Source: Stramonita haemastoma
Taxonomy: Eukaryota; Mollusca; Gastropoda; Neogastropoda; Muricidae
Assembly (NCBI GenBank): GCA_030674155.1
Contig: CM060320.1
Coordinates: forward strand, 10,072,519 to 10,082,518
Direction: 5' to 3'
Length of the DNA stretch: 10,000 nt
The notes under the pieces were generated by a model. The model saw only the letters and a list, made by a program, of their open reading frames with translations. It was not told the origin of the DNA and did not search any database. Each line of letters starts with the position of its first letter. The stretch's first letter is position 1. Shown here one piece after another: positions 1-6,841 of the stretch. Position numbers and translations under genes: made by a program.

Positions 1-154
1 CCGCCTCCACGAAGACGAAGTTGGGGTAGCCCCACACAAAGTTCTTGTTGGGCATCAGTCGGTCTGCCAGTTTGGGTCGCAGGGTGGATTCGTGGCGATT
101 GTCCCAGTTGTCGTCGAAGCGGAAAACGCCGAGATGCGCGTAACCTTGCAGCTT
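1..154 (-). CDS. Coding exon 4 (continues beyond the window)
   Basis: The acceptor CATCTCTGCACTTCACAG ends at 155. A CTGAC branch-point-like motif (184-180) places its A 27 bases before the exon. Reading starts in phase 0 with KLQGYAHLGVFRFDDNWDNR and continues to a WGYPNFVFVEA end at base 2. There are 51 codons with no stop. The mix of aromatic, charged and hydrophobic residues looks like part of a folded domain, unlike the low-complexity upstream exons. High GC and CpG content against AT-rich flanks is consistent with real coding sequence. Family not recognised. Confidence 0.8.
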
Positions 155-2034
155 CTGTGAAGTGCAGAGATGGGTTTTTGTCAGTGGTGGTGGTGTTCTT
201 TTTTCAAATTTTTTTGTAGTACAATTTTCAGGTTATTTGTTGCTTAATATGTTCTTGAAAGATTATGAAATCAAGAATAAGCAAGGTTTGTATTTGAAAA
301 TAACGGGAGGGGGGATGGGGGGCAACATAAAGACCAAAGCTGTAAAACCCTATGTGCCATTGACAATACTTTTAGACAAAAGATGAAATTCTATAAAGAC
401 CAAGTGTACGTTTCTTTTATCTATTTCATGTTTGTTGTAATCCTTTTCTGATTAATGAACCTTTTTTTAAATTTTTGTTGCATTTTTGGATTTTGTAATT
501 TTGCTAAATCACCACGCCCTCAGCGAAAATAAACAATCCCTGACAGGATCTGAGAACACAGAAACAAACAAACAAAAGCAAAAACCGAAATGACAAGACA
601 AAAAAAAAATCGATGATAATTTTACAGCCATATTTTGAAGTCAACCCAAACATAACTTATCCTTTAAAAAAAAAAGAGAAAGAAATGGCTAAAATAAAGA
701 CACTACAAATTTCCACTCCTCGCATGAGCATAGTTATTATCCCCCCTCCCCTCACTACCATGCCCTCTTTCTAAAATTCTGTACAGTCTCTATTGCAAGC
801 CATTATAGAGTCATAATTTTAATAAGTGATAGGCCTATGTAAGAAACACACAACATCTCTACTTATGGAAGCAAGACAGCAGAGAGCAGCACAGGACTCC
901 ACACAAACCTCATGGTCGCAATCCACTTTGTCATACAGCATGGAAGGGATGTTACGATCGCTGCGCGAAGGGAAACAACTGCAGGCTTCCGGCCCCGTGT
1001 CGATGACAGCGCGAGGCTCGTCAGGGTCCCGCTTCTTATAACCGTAAGGTTTGTACTGAAAAGTGCTGTAGTCAAACTCCTCCTCCTCCTCTTCCTCCTC
1101 GTAATATTCCTCCCCCGCCTCCTCTCCTCCTCCATCTTCTTCATCTCCTTCCTCATCATAATCGTACTCCCCATCCTCATCGTATTCATCATCTTCGTCG
1201 TAGTATTCGTCATCATCGTATTCTTCCTCTTCTCCCTCGGCTGGGGGTTCGTCGCCGCCGTCACCGACGATGATTTTGCCGTCTTCTCCTACGACGGCGA
1301 GAACGGGTTCTCCTCCGGGTTTTTTCTGCGAGGCGCGGGTACCGCCCTGCCGGGTGGGGGCTTTGCTGCCGGCTCTGCTCCGCCCCGCTGTGGCCGGGGG
1401 TGGCTTGCTGGCCGCTCTGGGTGGGAACAGAATGGAACGCTATGAGGGGTTTGATGGTAACGATGATCAGTTTTATGAAACTTAACAGCTTGCCCTCCGT
1501 ACCCAGGCTTTGCGCTCTAAAGACTAGAGCGCAACTCCATAGTCTTCCGAGACTGAGGGGTGCCTACTACTATATGGAATGATGATAGCGCTGAATCTTG
1601 TAAAGGAGACAAATCAAAAGCGCTTCATTTTTGTAGTGGTGGTGGGAATGGTAATTGGTACGGGTATGTCACTAGATCAAAAGGACTTGCAAAAAACAAT
1701 ACCGCAAGGATGAAGAAAAAGAGGTAGACCAAGGAAGAGATGGGAGGACAACTTCAGCGACTGGACAGGCCTAGAACTCTATAAAAATTTTGAGAAAGGC
1801 AGAACAGAGAGAGGAATGGAGGGAGCTGGTTGTTCAGCCAGACTAAGGGATAGATAGATAGGGAATGGTGGATGATGGTAGTAGCTGGTGGTGACGGTTG
1901 CAGATGTAGCATAATGGATGATGGATCGATGGAGGAGGAGGATGGCGATGATTATCATGACAAGAATGACCATGATGATGACGAGTCCTGATGAGCCGTG
2001 GTAGTGGAGAGGGGGGGGGGGGGGGGGGGGGGTA

Positions 2035-2078
<44 letters not shown>

Positions 2079-2084
2079 GAATGA

Positions 2085-2115
<31 letters not shown>

Positions 2116-2818
2116 CAGCAGCGATAAATATGAAGATCAACACAAGGCAAGGCAAGGCAAATTCTTTTATTCGAGGATAAAAATAGATAAGCACTCGTGT
2201 GCTTTTTTACATCCAGTCCCCGTCCTTTTCAGAGATAACATCAAGATAAAAAGATAACCTCAACTAAACAACAACAATTATAATGATCCAAATACCAAGA
2301 TCAACACAACGATAGGAAGAAGGGGGGAACTATGTAACAGAGGAAAATGAGGACAGAGGAGACTGAAAATTAAACAAGAACTAACAACAACAAAAACAAA
2401 GAGATTTCACCCACTACCTACCCCCCCCCCCCCCCCTCCATCCGCAATAAAAAGCTCAACAAAGAAGCACTACAATAAAAAGAAGAAATGTAAGGTCCGG
2501 TAGAAATCAATGAATGATTTTTGGTTTGAAGTGGTTTGGTTTGCTCGATTTTGCTAGTTTTTATCTCTCTCTTTTTTTTCTTCTTTTTTTTTTTTATCTT
2601 ATCCTGCTATAAGCCATAAAGACAGCCATATTCTGTCTTCAAAGAGGAGAGATAAGTACAGAAGAAGCAGAAGAGGTGGAAGTGACCGACAGGCAGACAG
2701 ACAGACAGACAGACAGGCAGACAGACAGACAGACGTCTAGACAGACAGACATACAGACAGGCAGACAGACAGGCAGGCAGGCAGACAGGCAGGCAGGCAG
2801 ACAGACAGACAGACAGGC

Positions 2819-2859
<41 letters not shown>

Positions 2860-3787
2860 GGCAGACATACAAACAGACAGACAGACAGACAGACAGTACT
2901 GACCTGGTGGCCGCTGCAGTTCTGTTCCGTGAGGCCGCTTGTGTGGCTGCCCGTGACTTTGCTGCTGCTGCTGCAGGGGGAAAAATATAGTATTGATGAT
3001 GATAATAATGAGGAGGAGGAGGAGGAGCAGCAGCAGCAGCAGCAGCAGAGGCAGCAGCATATAAATAAATAAGAGAGGCTAGAAGAAAAACAACAGCAAC
3101 AATAACAACGACAAAGAACGATGTTGATGTTATTATCATTGTCATCATCATTATCGTTAGGTCCCATCTCTGCACGACACCTCGGGTTGTGCATGGCTAC
3201 ACATTTAGGCCTCTAAAAGCAGGCTGCATAGATTCTACATTTCAACGTGAAAGCGAAATGTATGCAAAGGAGAAGTTTAATTAAACCACCACCCAACGAA
3301 ACAGTGTGTGTCTCGATTTAGAAACACGACGCTACGACAGGACTCTGATCGCATGGGAGGTAATCTAATTACTTCCCTTCACAGAGCAATAAGAAAAAAT
3401 CATATGGCAGACTTGAAAAAAAAAAAGAAAGAAAAAAGAAAAATCGAGAAAATGTTATGATATCGCAAAGACATGGACAGAGACAGATGGAAAAGTCTGC
3501 TTCGATGTAGATCCCTCCCACAAAATCCTGCTATCCCCTCTTCTTTCATCAAGATGAAAAAACTCTAAACAACAACAATAATAAACCAAATAACGGAAAC
3601 AAGAGACAAGTACAACAGTAGCCATCTATCAACAAAATAAGTCATATTAATCATGATATTTTGGTAAAAGGGAGGAAGAAACTTAAATCAACATGCTCAT
3701 TATGGAAAGGGGGGGGGGGGGGGGGGGGTGGTACTAGCCAAAAAAAAGCATAACATTTTAAAAATGTAAATAAAAAATTGCATAATA

Positions 3788-3824
<37 letters not shown>

Positions 3825-4054
3825 TAGAGAGAGGTTTGCATGCTCGTCATCAATAGGCTTTATGCAAAGGGAAATATATGCCTTTAAATTTTTAAAGTAA
3901 AATCATATAACAGAACACAAGAGGAATATATCCGCTGAGAGAGAGAGAGACAGACAGACAGGCAGACAGACAGAGTACCTGTGGCCTGGCGGCTGTTTTT
4001 CTTGGAAGCAGCAGCCCGCGATGGTTGGACAGACCTGGCAGCACGTGACGCCAT
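1..4054 (-). CDS. Four-exon 5' portion of an unrecognised protein gene (partial)
   Basis: I join 4054-3979, 2970-2904, 1416-909 and 154-1 on the minus strand. This gives 805 coding bases, 268 complete residues, open at the left edge. Each junction is GT...AG and the phases match: exon 1 ends with one base of a codon and exon 2 supplies two; exon 2 ends with two and exon 3 supplies one; exons 3 and 4 meet between codons. No in-frame stop occurs. Residues 1-84 are Ala/Arg/Ser/Lys/Pro-rich. Residues 85-100 are a short hydrophobic-and-glycine stretch. Residues 104-161 are very acidic, with many Tyr. Residues 162-268 have normal composition, with Cys at about 193, 195 and 214. No signal peptide or membrane segment is visible. 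The basic and acidic parts look disordered. I do not recognise the family and assign no function. Exons are CpG-richer than the AT-rich introns. Confidence 0.85.
155..908 (-). other. Intron 3 of the minus-strand gene
   Basis: This 754-base, AT-rich interval begins GTTTGT and ends CTTCACAG, read on the minus strand. It contains short A and T runs and one TAGGCCTA octamer (830-837). I see no coding signal or recognisable repeat here. A 74-codon open stretch on the plus strand (162-386) is low-complexity and unconvincing. Confidence 0.7.
909..1416 (-). CDS. Coding exon 3 with acidic Asp/Glu/Tyr block
   Basis: The acceptor TTCTGTTCCCACCCAG ends at 1417. The donor is CATGAG followed by GTTTGT at 908. 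The 508 bases give one codon-completing base plus 169 codons without a stop. The protein begins basic (AASKPPPATAGRSRAGSK), passes through PVLAVVGEDGKIIVGD, then becomes a run of Glu, Asp and Tyr ending in eight consecutive Glu. It continues FDYSTFQYKPYGYKKRD and a segment with three cysteines (CSC and VDCDHE). The acidic part uses mixed GAG/GAA, GAT/GAC and TAC/TAT codons, so it is not a simple trinucleotide expansion. A different open frame exists on the same strand, and another on the opposite strand, but both lack exon-compatible extensions. Confidence 0.85.
1510..1554. repeat. Two adjacent perfect hairpins in intron 2
   Basis: TTGCGCTCTA (1510-1519) and TAGAGCGCAA (1525-1534) form a 10-bp stem with a five-base loop. 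Seven bases further, AGTCT and AGACT (1541-1554) form a 5-bp stem around TCCG. The pair lies about 95 bases upstream of the exon 3 acceptor on the gene strand. It could be part of a decayed tRNA-derived repeat or a small MITE. The origin is undecided. Confidence 0.6.
2011..2114. repeat. Poly-G(22) followed by (TTGA)n, (ATGA)n and (ATG)n
   Basis: A run of 22 G (2011-2032) leads into about ten TTGA/TGAT units, then GAAT units, then a GAT trinucleotide tract. The units grade into one another by single-base changes, which is typical of a compound microsatellite. It lies in intron 2. The open frames crossing it on the minus strand (poly-His, poly-Pro, SINQ repeats) are not genes. Confidence 0.95.
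2146..2296 (-). mobile_element. 5'-truncated non-LTR retroelement 3' end with 13-bp TSD
   Basis: The 13-base sequence AAGATCAACACAA occurs at 2133-2145 and again at 2297-2309 and flanks this 151-base segment. On the minus strand the segment ends in a tail of TTGCC units, next to the TSD as expected for target-primed reverse transcription. Just upstream it carries GGGGACTGGATGTAAAAAA, a small AAGCAC/GTGCTT hairpin, and AATAAAAG. The GGGGACTGG-to-hairpin part recurs in the SINE at 6.5 kb. No coding sequence remains. It sits in intron 2, in the sense orientation of the gene. Confidence 0.75.
2421..2436. repeat. Poly-C(16)
   Basis: Sixteen consecutive C in intron 2. This is the opposite strand polarity to the poly-G runs at 2011, 3709 and 6021. 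Confidence 0.95.
2686..2897. repeat. (GACA)n/(GGCA)n tetranucleotide array
   Basis: About 210 bases of GACA units are mixed with GGCA variants and a few breaks (CGTC near 2735, ATAC near 2750 and 2867). On the gene strand it is (CTGT)n, starting eight bases after the donor of exon 2. The open frames through it (Leu-Ser-Val-Cys repeats on one strand, Asp-Arg-Gln-Thr on the other) are artefacts of the repeat. Confidence 0.95.
2904..2970 (-). CDS. Coding exon 2 (67 bases, Ala/Arg-rich)
   Basis: The acceptor is TTTTTCCCCCTGCAG, a strong pyrimidine tract. The donor is CCACCAG followed by GTCAGT. The frame that links exons 1 and 3 reads AAAKSRAATQAASRNRTAAA and continues the basic Ala-rich N-terminus. 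The exon opens with repeated CAG triplets, so several AG acceptors lie three bases apart and would change only the number of alanines. A CTGT microsatellite starts eight bases into the following intron. The end of this exon and its donor resemble those of exon 1, which suggests duplication. Confidence 0.82.
3009..3058. repeat. (AGG)n(CAG)n trinucleotide tract
   Basis: Six AGG-type units are followed by about seven CAG units and an imperfect tail. On the gene strand this reads (CTG)n(CTC)n, 40-90 bases upstream of the exon 2 acceptor. It would add pyrimidine-rich sequence to the 3' end of intron 1. Confidence 0.9.
3709..3822. repeat. Poly-G(20) and nearby (CA)16
   Basis: A 20-base G run (3709-3728) is followed after about 60 AT-rich bases by sixteen CA units (3791-3822). 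Both lie in intron 1 of the minus-strand gene. Confidence 0.93.
3938..3975. repeat. (GA)n(GACA)n microsatellite at the exon 1 donor
   Basis: GA dinucleotides run into GACA/GGCA units. On the gene strand this reads (CTGT)n then (CT)n and begins within a few bases of the GTACTC donor. Its unit is the same as that of the larger array at the exon 2 donor. Confidence 0.9.
3979..4054 (-). CDS. Coding exon 1 with start codon
   Basis: The ATG is at 4054-4052 and is followed by G. An in-frame TGA at 4066-4064 lies three codons upstream, so the reading frame cannot start earlier in this exon. It encodes MASRAARSVQPSRAAASKKN and five further residues (25 in all), plus one base of codon 26. The donor reads CCACAG followed by GTACTC, a good match to consensus. 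The 5' untranslated sequence may itself be spliced: a weak acceptor-like TTTCCCTACATGCATAG ends near 4112, but I cannot decide this. Composition matches exon 2 and the start of exon 3, which supports the join. Confidence 0.8.
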
Positions 4055-4071
4055 GATGACTGGTCACGTGC
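4041..4071 (-). promoter_or_regulatory. Inverted repeat around the start codon, with two CACGTG boxes
   Basis: GCACGTGAC (4041-4049) and GTCACGTGC (4063-4071) are perfect 9-bp inverted copies separated by 13 bases. The ATG at 4054-4052 lies in the loop. In RNA this would form a GC-rich hairpin presenting the start codon. In DNA it contains two CACGTG E-boxes (4042-4047 and 4065-4070), the core recognised by bHLH-zipper factors. The inverted repeat is directly seen. Any regulatory role is inference. Confidence 0.55.
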
Positions 4072-4327
4072 GAGGATCACATCGTCAGTTTCAGCCTTGT
4101 CAGTTTCTATGCATGTAGGGAAAGACACTGAATTAAGGGTTATGGAATATTATTGACTTAATATGGGATTTGTTGACAACAACAACCAATGACAGAAAAG
4201 GTGTTGGGAGAAGAGTGGATTGTTTAACATTGATTTGTTTTTTGATACTCATCTTCAGTTAATATTACTTATTTTCATATCAGTTCTGAAAATAAGGCAC
4301 ACCCCGACCCCTTGCAGTCTGTTTTCC
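4072..4327 (-). promoter_or_regulatory. 5' untranslated / proximal promoter region (weak evidence)
   Basis: This AT-rich stretch lies directly upstream of coding exon 1. It contains a CCAAT motif on the plus strand at 4186-4190, about 130 bases from the ATG. It also has a pyrimidine-rich TCTTTCCCTAC near 4120 and a duplicated GAAACTGAC next to exon 1. I see no convincing TATA box and cannot place the transcription start. Calling it a promoter rests only on position. Confidence 0.3.
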
Positions 4328-4369
4328 ATGTGTGTGTGTGTGTGCGCGCGCGCGCGCGCGCGCGCGCGC
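4328..4369. repeat. (TG)n(CG)n alternating tract, Z-DNA-prone
   Basis: Eight TG units run into about twelve CG units. This makes 42 bases of unbroken purine-pyrimidine alternation roughly 270-315 bases upstream of the start codon of the minus-strand gene. Long CG alternation is the sequence class most prone to left-handed Z-DNA. Confidence 0.9.
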
Positions 4370-4430
4370 CCGCACGCGCTATGTTTGTGATTCGGCATTG
4401 TGATTTTCTATACTAACATGCCACACGCCA

Positions 4431-4440
4431 GCACACGCGT

Positions 4441-4476
<36 letters not shown>

Positions 4477-4517
4477 ACGCACGCACGCACACACACACGC
4501 ACGCGCGCGCGCGTGCA
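4431..4517. repeat. 87-base CA/CG/TA alternating tract, Z-DNA-prone
   Basis: Every step from 4431 to 4517 alternates purine and pyrimidine: ACGCGT, a long (CA)n, ACGTACGC, (ACGC)n, (CA)n, then (GC)n. It is a compound microsatellite. With the CG tract at 4328-4369 it makes a pair of Z-forming segments about 60 bases apart upstream of the gene. Confidence 0.9.
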
Positions 4518-5293
4518 AGTCAAAAGAAAGCTATAGGCGACGGAAAGAAGTAGGCTACACTTACCTTACCAAGATGCAGCCAGTTCATAAGCTAAGCTGC
4601 CCACATGGCTTTATCTGCCAACAACACCACTCTACTGTCTGTCCAGTCCAGTTTTGCACTCAACACTGATCCCAATTTCCAAACGCAAATCACTTCAAAA
4701 CGCAGTAAGCCATTTCTCTGCAACCACAGTAATTTTCTTTCCTACGAGTTTTCTTGTCCAAAACTTTAAATGAATAAGTCTCTAAACCCCTAAACTCTGA
4801 TCCGAACTGAGTTCAGAATTCCTGTTGTTTGATTCTGTCTGTGCTTCGAACTCGATTTTTTCTTAGCATGGAGAATTTCACAGAAATCGAGCAAGCCTGC
4901 AAAAAAAATATTAGTTAAAATCTTTTTGAGCTTCGTGGCTGTTACGGATAAGACTGGTTGTAGTTTGGAATGGTCATCAAAGTTTCTTTTCCGAATATCC
5001 TTAAACACAGAACGTCAGTTTCTGGGTTGACCACAAAATGAATGAAAACAGCTTTGTTCTTACGCTAGATGTAAAATCTCAAGAAAGTGACCACATGGTT
5101 TTTGTTTACATTTTCTCCACAATCTTCAAACAAAACAGCTCTGGCATTGCACCCCCACATCAATCAAAGCGTTGTCTTTTCACAGTCCGTGACATACACG
5201 CAAAAAAGTAAATAATGGTCACTGCGTTACAACCAGTCTTGGATTAGCTTAGCCGATAACCCTGAGGAGATGAAGTCATAGTTGGCACATGGT
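4518..5293. other. AT-rich sequence without recognisable genes
   Basis: Read on both strands, I see no exon with matching splice sites, no tRNA and no transposon signature. The open stretches (4400-4669 plus, 4790-5008 minus) show no coding-like composition or family resemblance. Confidence 0.5.
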
Positions 5294-5324
<31 letters not shown>

Positions 5325-5335
5325 TCACACACACA
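5294..5335. repeat. (CA)n microsatellite
   Basis: About fourteen CA units, a GGT interruption, then six more CA-type units. Confidence 0.93.
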
Positions 5336-5755
5336 TACAAAGGCCCACCGTACACATGCTGCCAGCTTAGTACTACTACTAGCCTCTGCTGCAGTGCAGT
5401 GTGATCACAGAAACTATGTGGATTAGCTAGCCTACATTGCTCGCTCTCTAAATCTTACAAGTCCCTTCCTTTTTCAAGGTTTGATCTCAGGGGTTCAACC
5501 AACCAGATGAAATAATTATGCTTTAAGTTGTTCTTTGATTCTGCAAAACCTAAATTAGGCCTATGTTATAACTGCCCTAGTCTCTGAACTCGTAAAAGAT
5601 TACATATATGACACAATTCGTGTTTGCATTGTACTGTGCAGAGTTGTTTTGGGAGTAATGTGTTTCTTTACATTACGGCAACATCGAATTAATTTTGTCT
5701 GCGTGAAAATGAGGTTGCTGCTCCCCTTCAGATGGTTTTTGTATTTTGTTTTTTA
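5336..5755. other. Unassigned sequence, no gene seen
   Basis: Single-copy-looking sequence with one TAGGCCTA octamer (5556-5563). I find no splice-bounded open frame, RNA gene or element end. Confidence 0.45.
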
Positions 5756-5804
5756 CTCTCTCTGTCTCTCTCTCTCTGTCTCTCTCTGTCTCTGTGAGTC
5801 TCTC
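5756..5804. repeat. (TC)n-rich imperfect microsatellite
   Basis: CT dinucleotides interrupted by CTGT units. The interruption resembles the CTGT arrays at 2.7 and 3.9 kb. Confidence 0.9.
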
Positions 5805-5978
5805 TGCGCATGCACCATAGGTTGACCTACATGCCACACAGAACACAGGCACCCACAAGAGAGAGTCTAAATCTCTGCAGTGACCAGTCCACACAAAGCC
5901 AAAAGATTAGCGCCTTTGCTTTGAACACATAGGTCAACACGGGCAAGACTGCCAGATTGATTAATCCCTCAGTGGTTT

Positions 5979-6018
<40 letters not shown>

Positions 6019-6034
6019 GAGGGGGGGGGGGGGG
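5979..6034. repeat. (CA)n followed by poly-G(14)
   Basis: About eighteen CA units (5980-6015), then a short TACGA, then fourteen G (6021-6034). Confidence 0.93.
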
Positions 6035-6252
6035 TAGGAAGGGAAGAAAGGAGGGATTGAGGTTAATCAGATTATTGGCTGGTATATCAATGTGGGCATT
6101 GGCTGGCACTGTGATACGGAGTGCACTGACGCCGAATGCACATCCACCTCCTTGTAGTATGGTACGTGGAACGCTGATAGACTTCCAGCTGACGATACAA
6201 CTTTGTAAGCACCACACACCTGATCAGATGACTAACTTTTTCAAAGAACACA

Positions 6253-6267
6253 CACTCTCTCTCTCTT

Positions 6268-6308
<41 letters not shown>
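6253..6308. repeat. (CT)n then (CA)n microsatellite
   Basis: Seven CT units are followed by about twenty CA units ending at 6308. Confidence 0.93.
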
Positions 6309-6311
<3 letters not shown>

Positions 6312-6502
6312 TGATGCGTTTATGTGCTGTCATGACACTAGGGTTTTGCCTGATTTTGTTGTTGCTGTTTAGTTTTTGCAGTTTTTCTAAAGGAAGCTAC
6401 ATCAGTCAGCGCTAGGCCTAACCTAACTGTTAGCCTATTCATACACACACAACGCGCTGACTTCTCCACAAAAGATGGATGGGTTTTTCATCAATCAGGA
6501 GA

Positions 6503-6805
6503 GAATAGCCTGGTGGTCAGAGTGATGCGCTCGTGATCTGCTGACCCAGGTTCGATCCTCGTTCAAGAGGATTTTTTCCCTAGAGTTAACATCAGTGCCG
6601 ACTCCATTCTCCCCAAAAGTCCTTCTATGAGACTATAAACTGTGGTCTCCGTGTGCAAATGCACACAGAACATCTTACGTACACATTAAAACCTGTTCCG
6701 CTTTTCGGAAGAGCAGGCCATTGTCTGCTAGTGGGAATGGATGACAAAATTTACAAAACTGCATACACGGGGACTGGATGTAAAAAAAAGCACGAGTGCT
6801 TATTC
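6503..6805 (+). mobile_element. tRNA-derived SINE, family A, plus-strand copy
   Basis: The head carries RNA polymerase III promoter boxes: TAGCCTGGTGG (A box, 6506-6516) and GGTTCGATCC (B box, 6549-6558), 32 bases apart as in tRNA genes. The body runs through GAGTTAACATCAGTGCCGAC, TGTGCAAATGCACACAGAA, ATTAAAACCTGTTCC and GGGAATGGATGACAAAATTT. All of these recur in the minus-strand copy at 7.5-7.8 kb. The 3' part (GGGGACTGGATGTAAAAAA and an AGCAC/GTGCT hairpin) matches the truncated element at 2146-2296. No clear target-site duplication was found, so the edges are approximate. The tRNA fold is degenerate, so this is a SINE rather than a functional tRNA. Confidence 0.85.
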
Positions 6806-6841
6806 CATTAACCTGGAAATAAAAAAATATAATTTTAACAA

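Noticed and set aside
863..1264. 133-codon minus-strand open frame, Met/Arg/Lys-rich
   Set aside because: Shifted frame of exon 3. It lacks compatible splice phases with the neighbouring exons.
912..1445. 177-codon plus-strand open frame with a hydrophobic run
   Set aside because: It is the antisense of the acidic exon: GAG/GAT codons read backwards give Leu/Ile/Val/Phe. The minus-strand exon has consistent splice sites and phases.
1779..2194. Minus-strand open frames with poly-His, SINQ repeats and poly-Pro
   Set aside because: Pure translation of the poly-G, TTGA and ATG microsatellites plus the retroelement tail.
2686..2897. Possible CRISPR-like array
   Set aside because: The unit is a 4-base microsatellite without spacers, and the window is eukaryotic.
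2607..3194. Long minus-strand open frames rich in Leu-Ser-Val-Cys and the matching plus-strand Asp-Arg-Gln-Thr frame
   Set aside because: They are translations of the GACA microsatellite. Only the 67-base exon 2 inside is supported by splice sites.
5827..6314. Open frames ending in Cys-Val or His-Thr repeats
   Set aside because: They depend on CA microsatellites. No coding signal exists outside the repeats.
6503..6575. Functional tRNA gene
   Set aside because: A and B boxes are present but the acceptor and T stems do not pair, and the sequence continues into a repeated SINE body.
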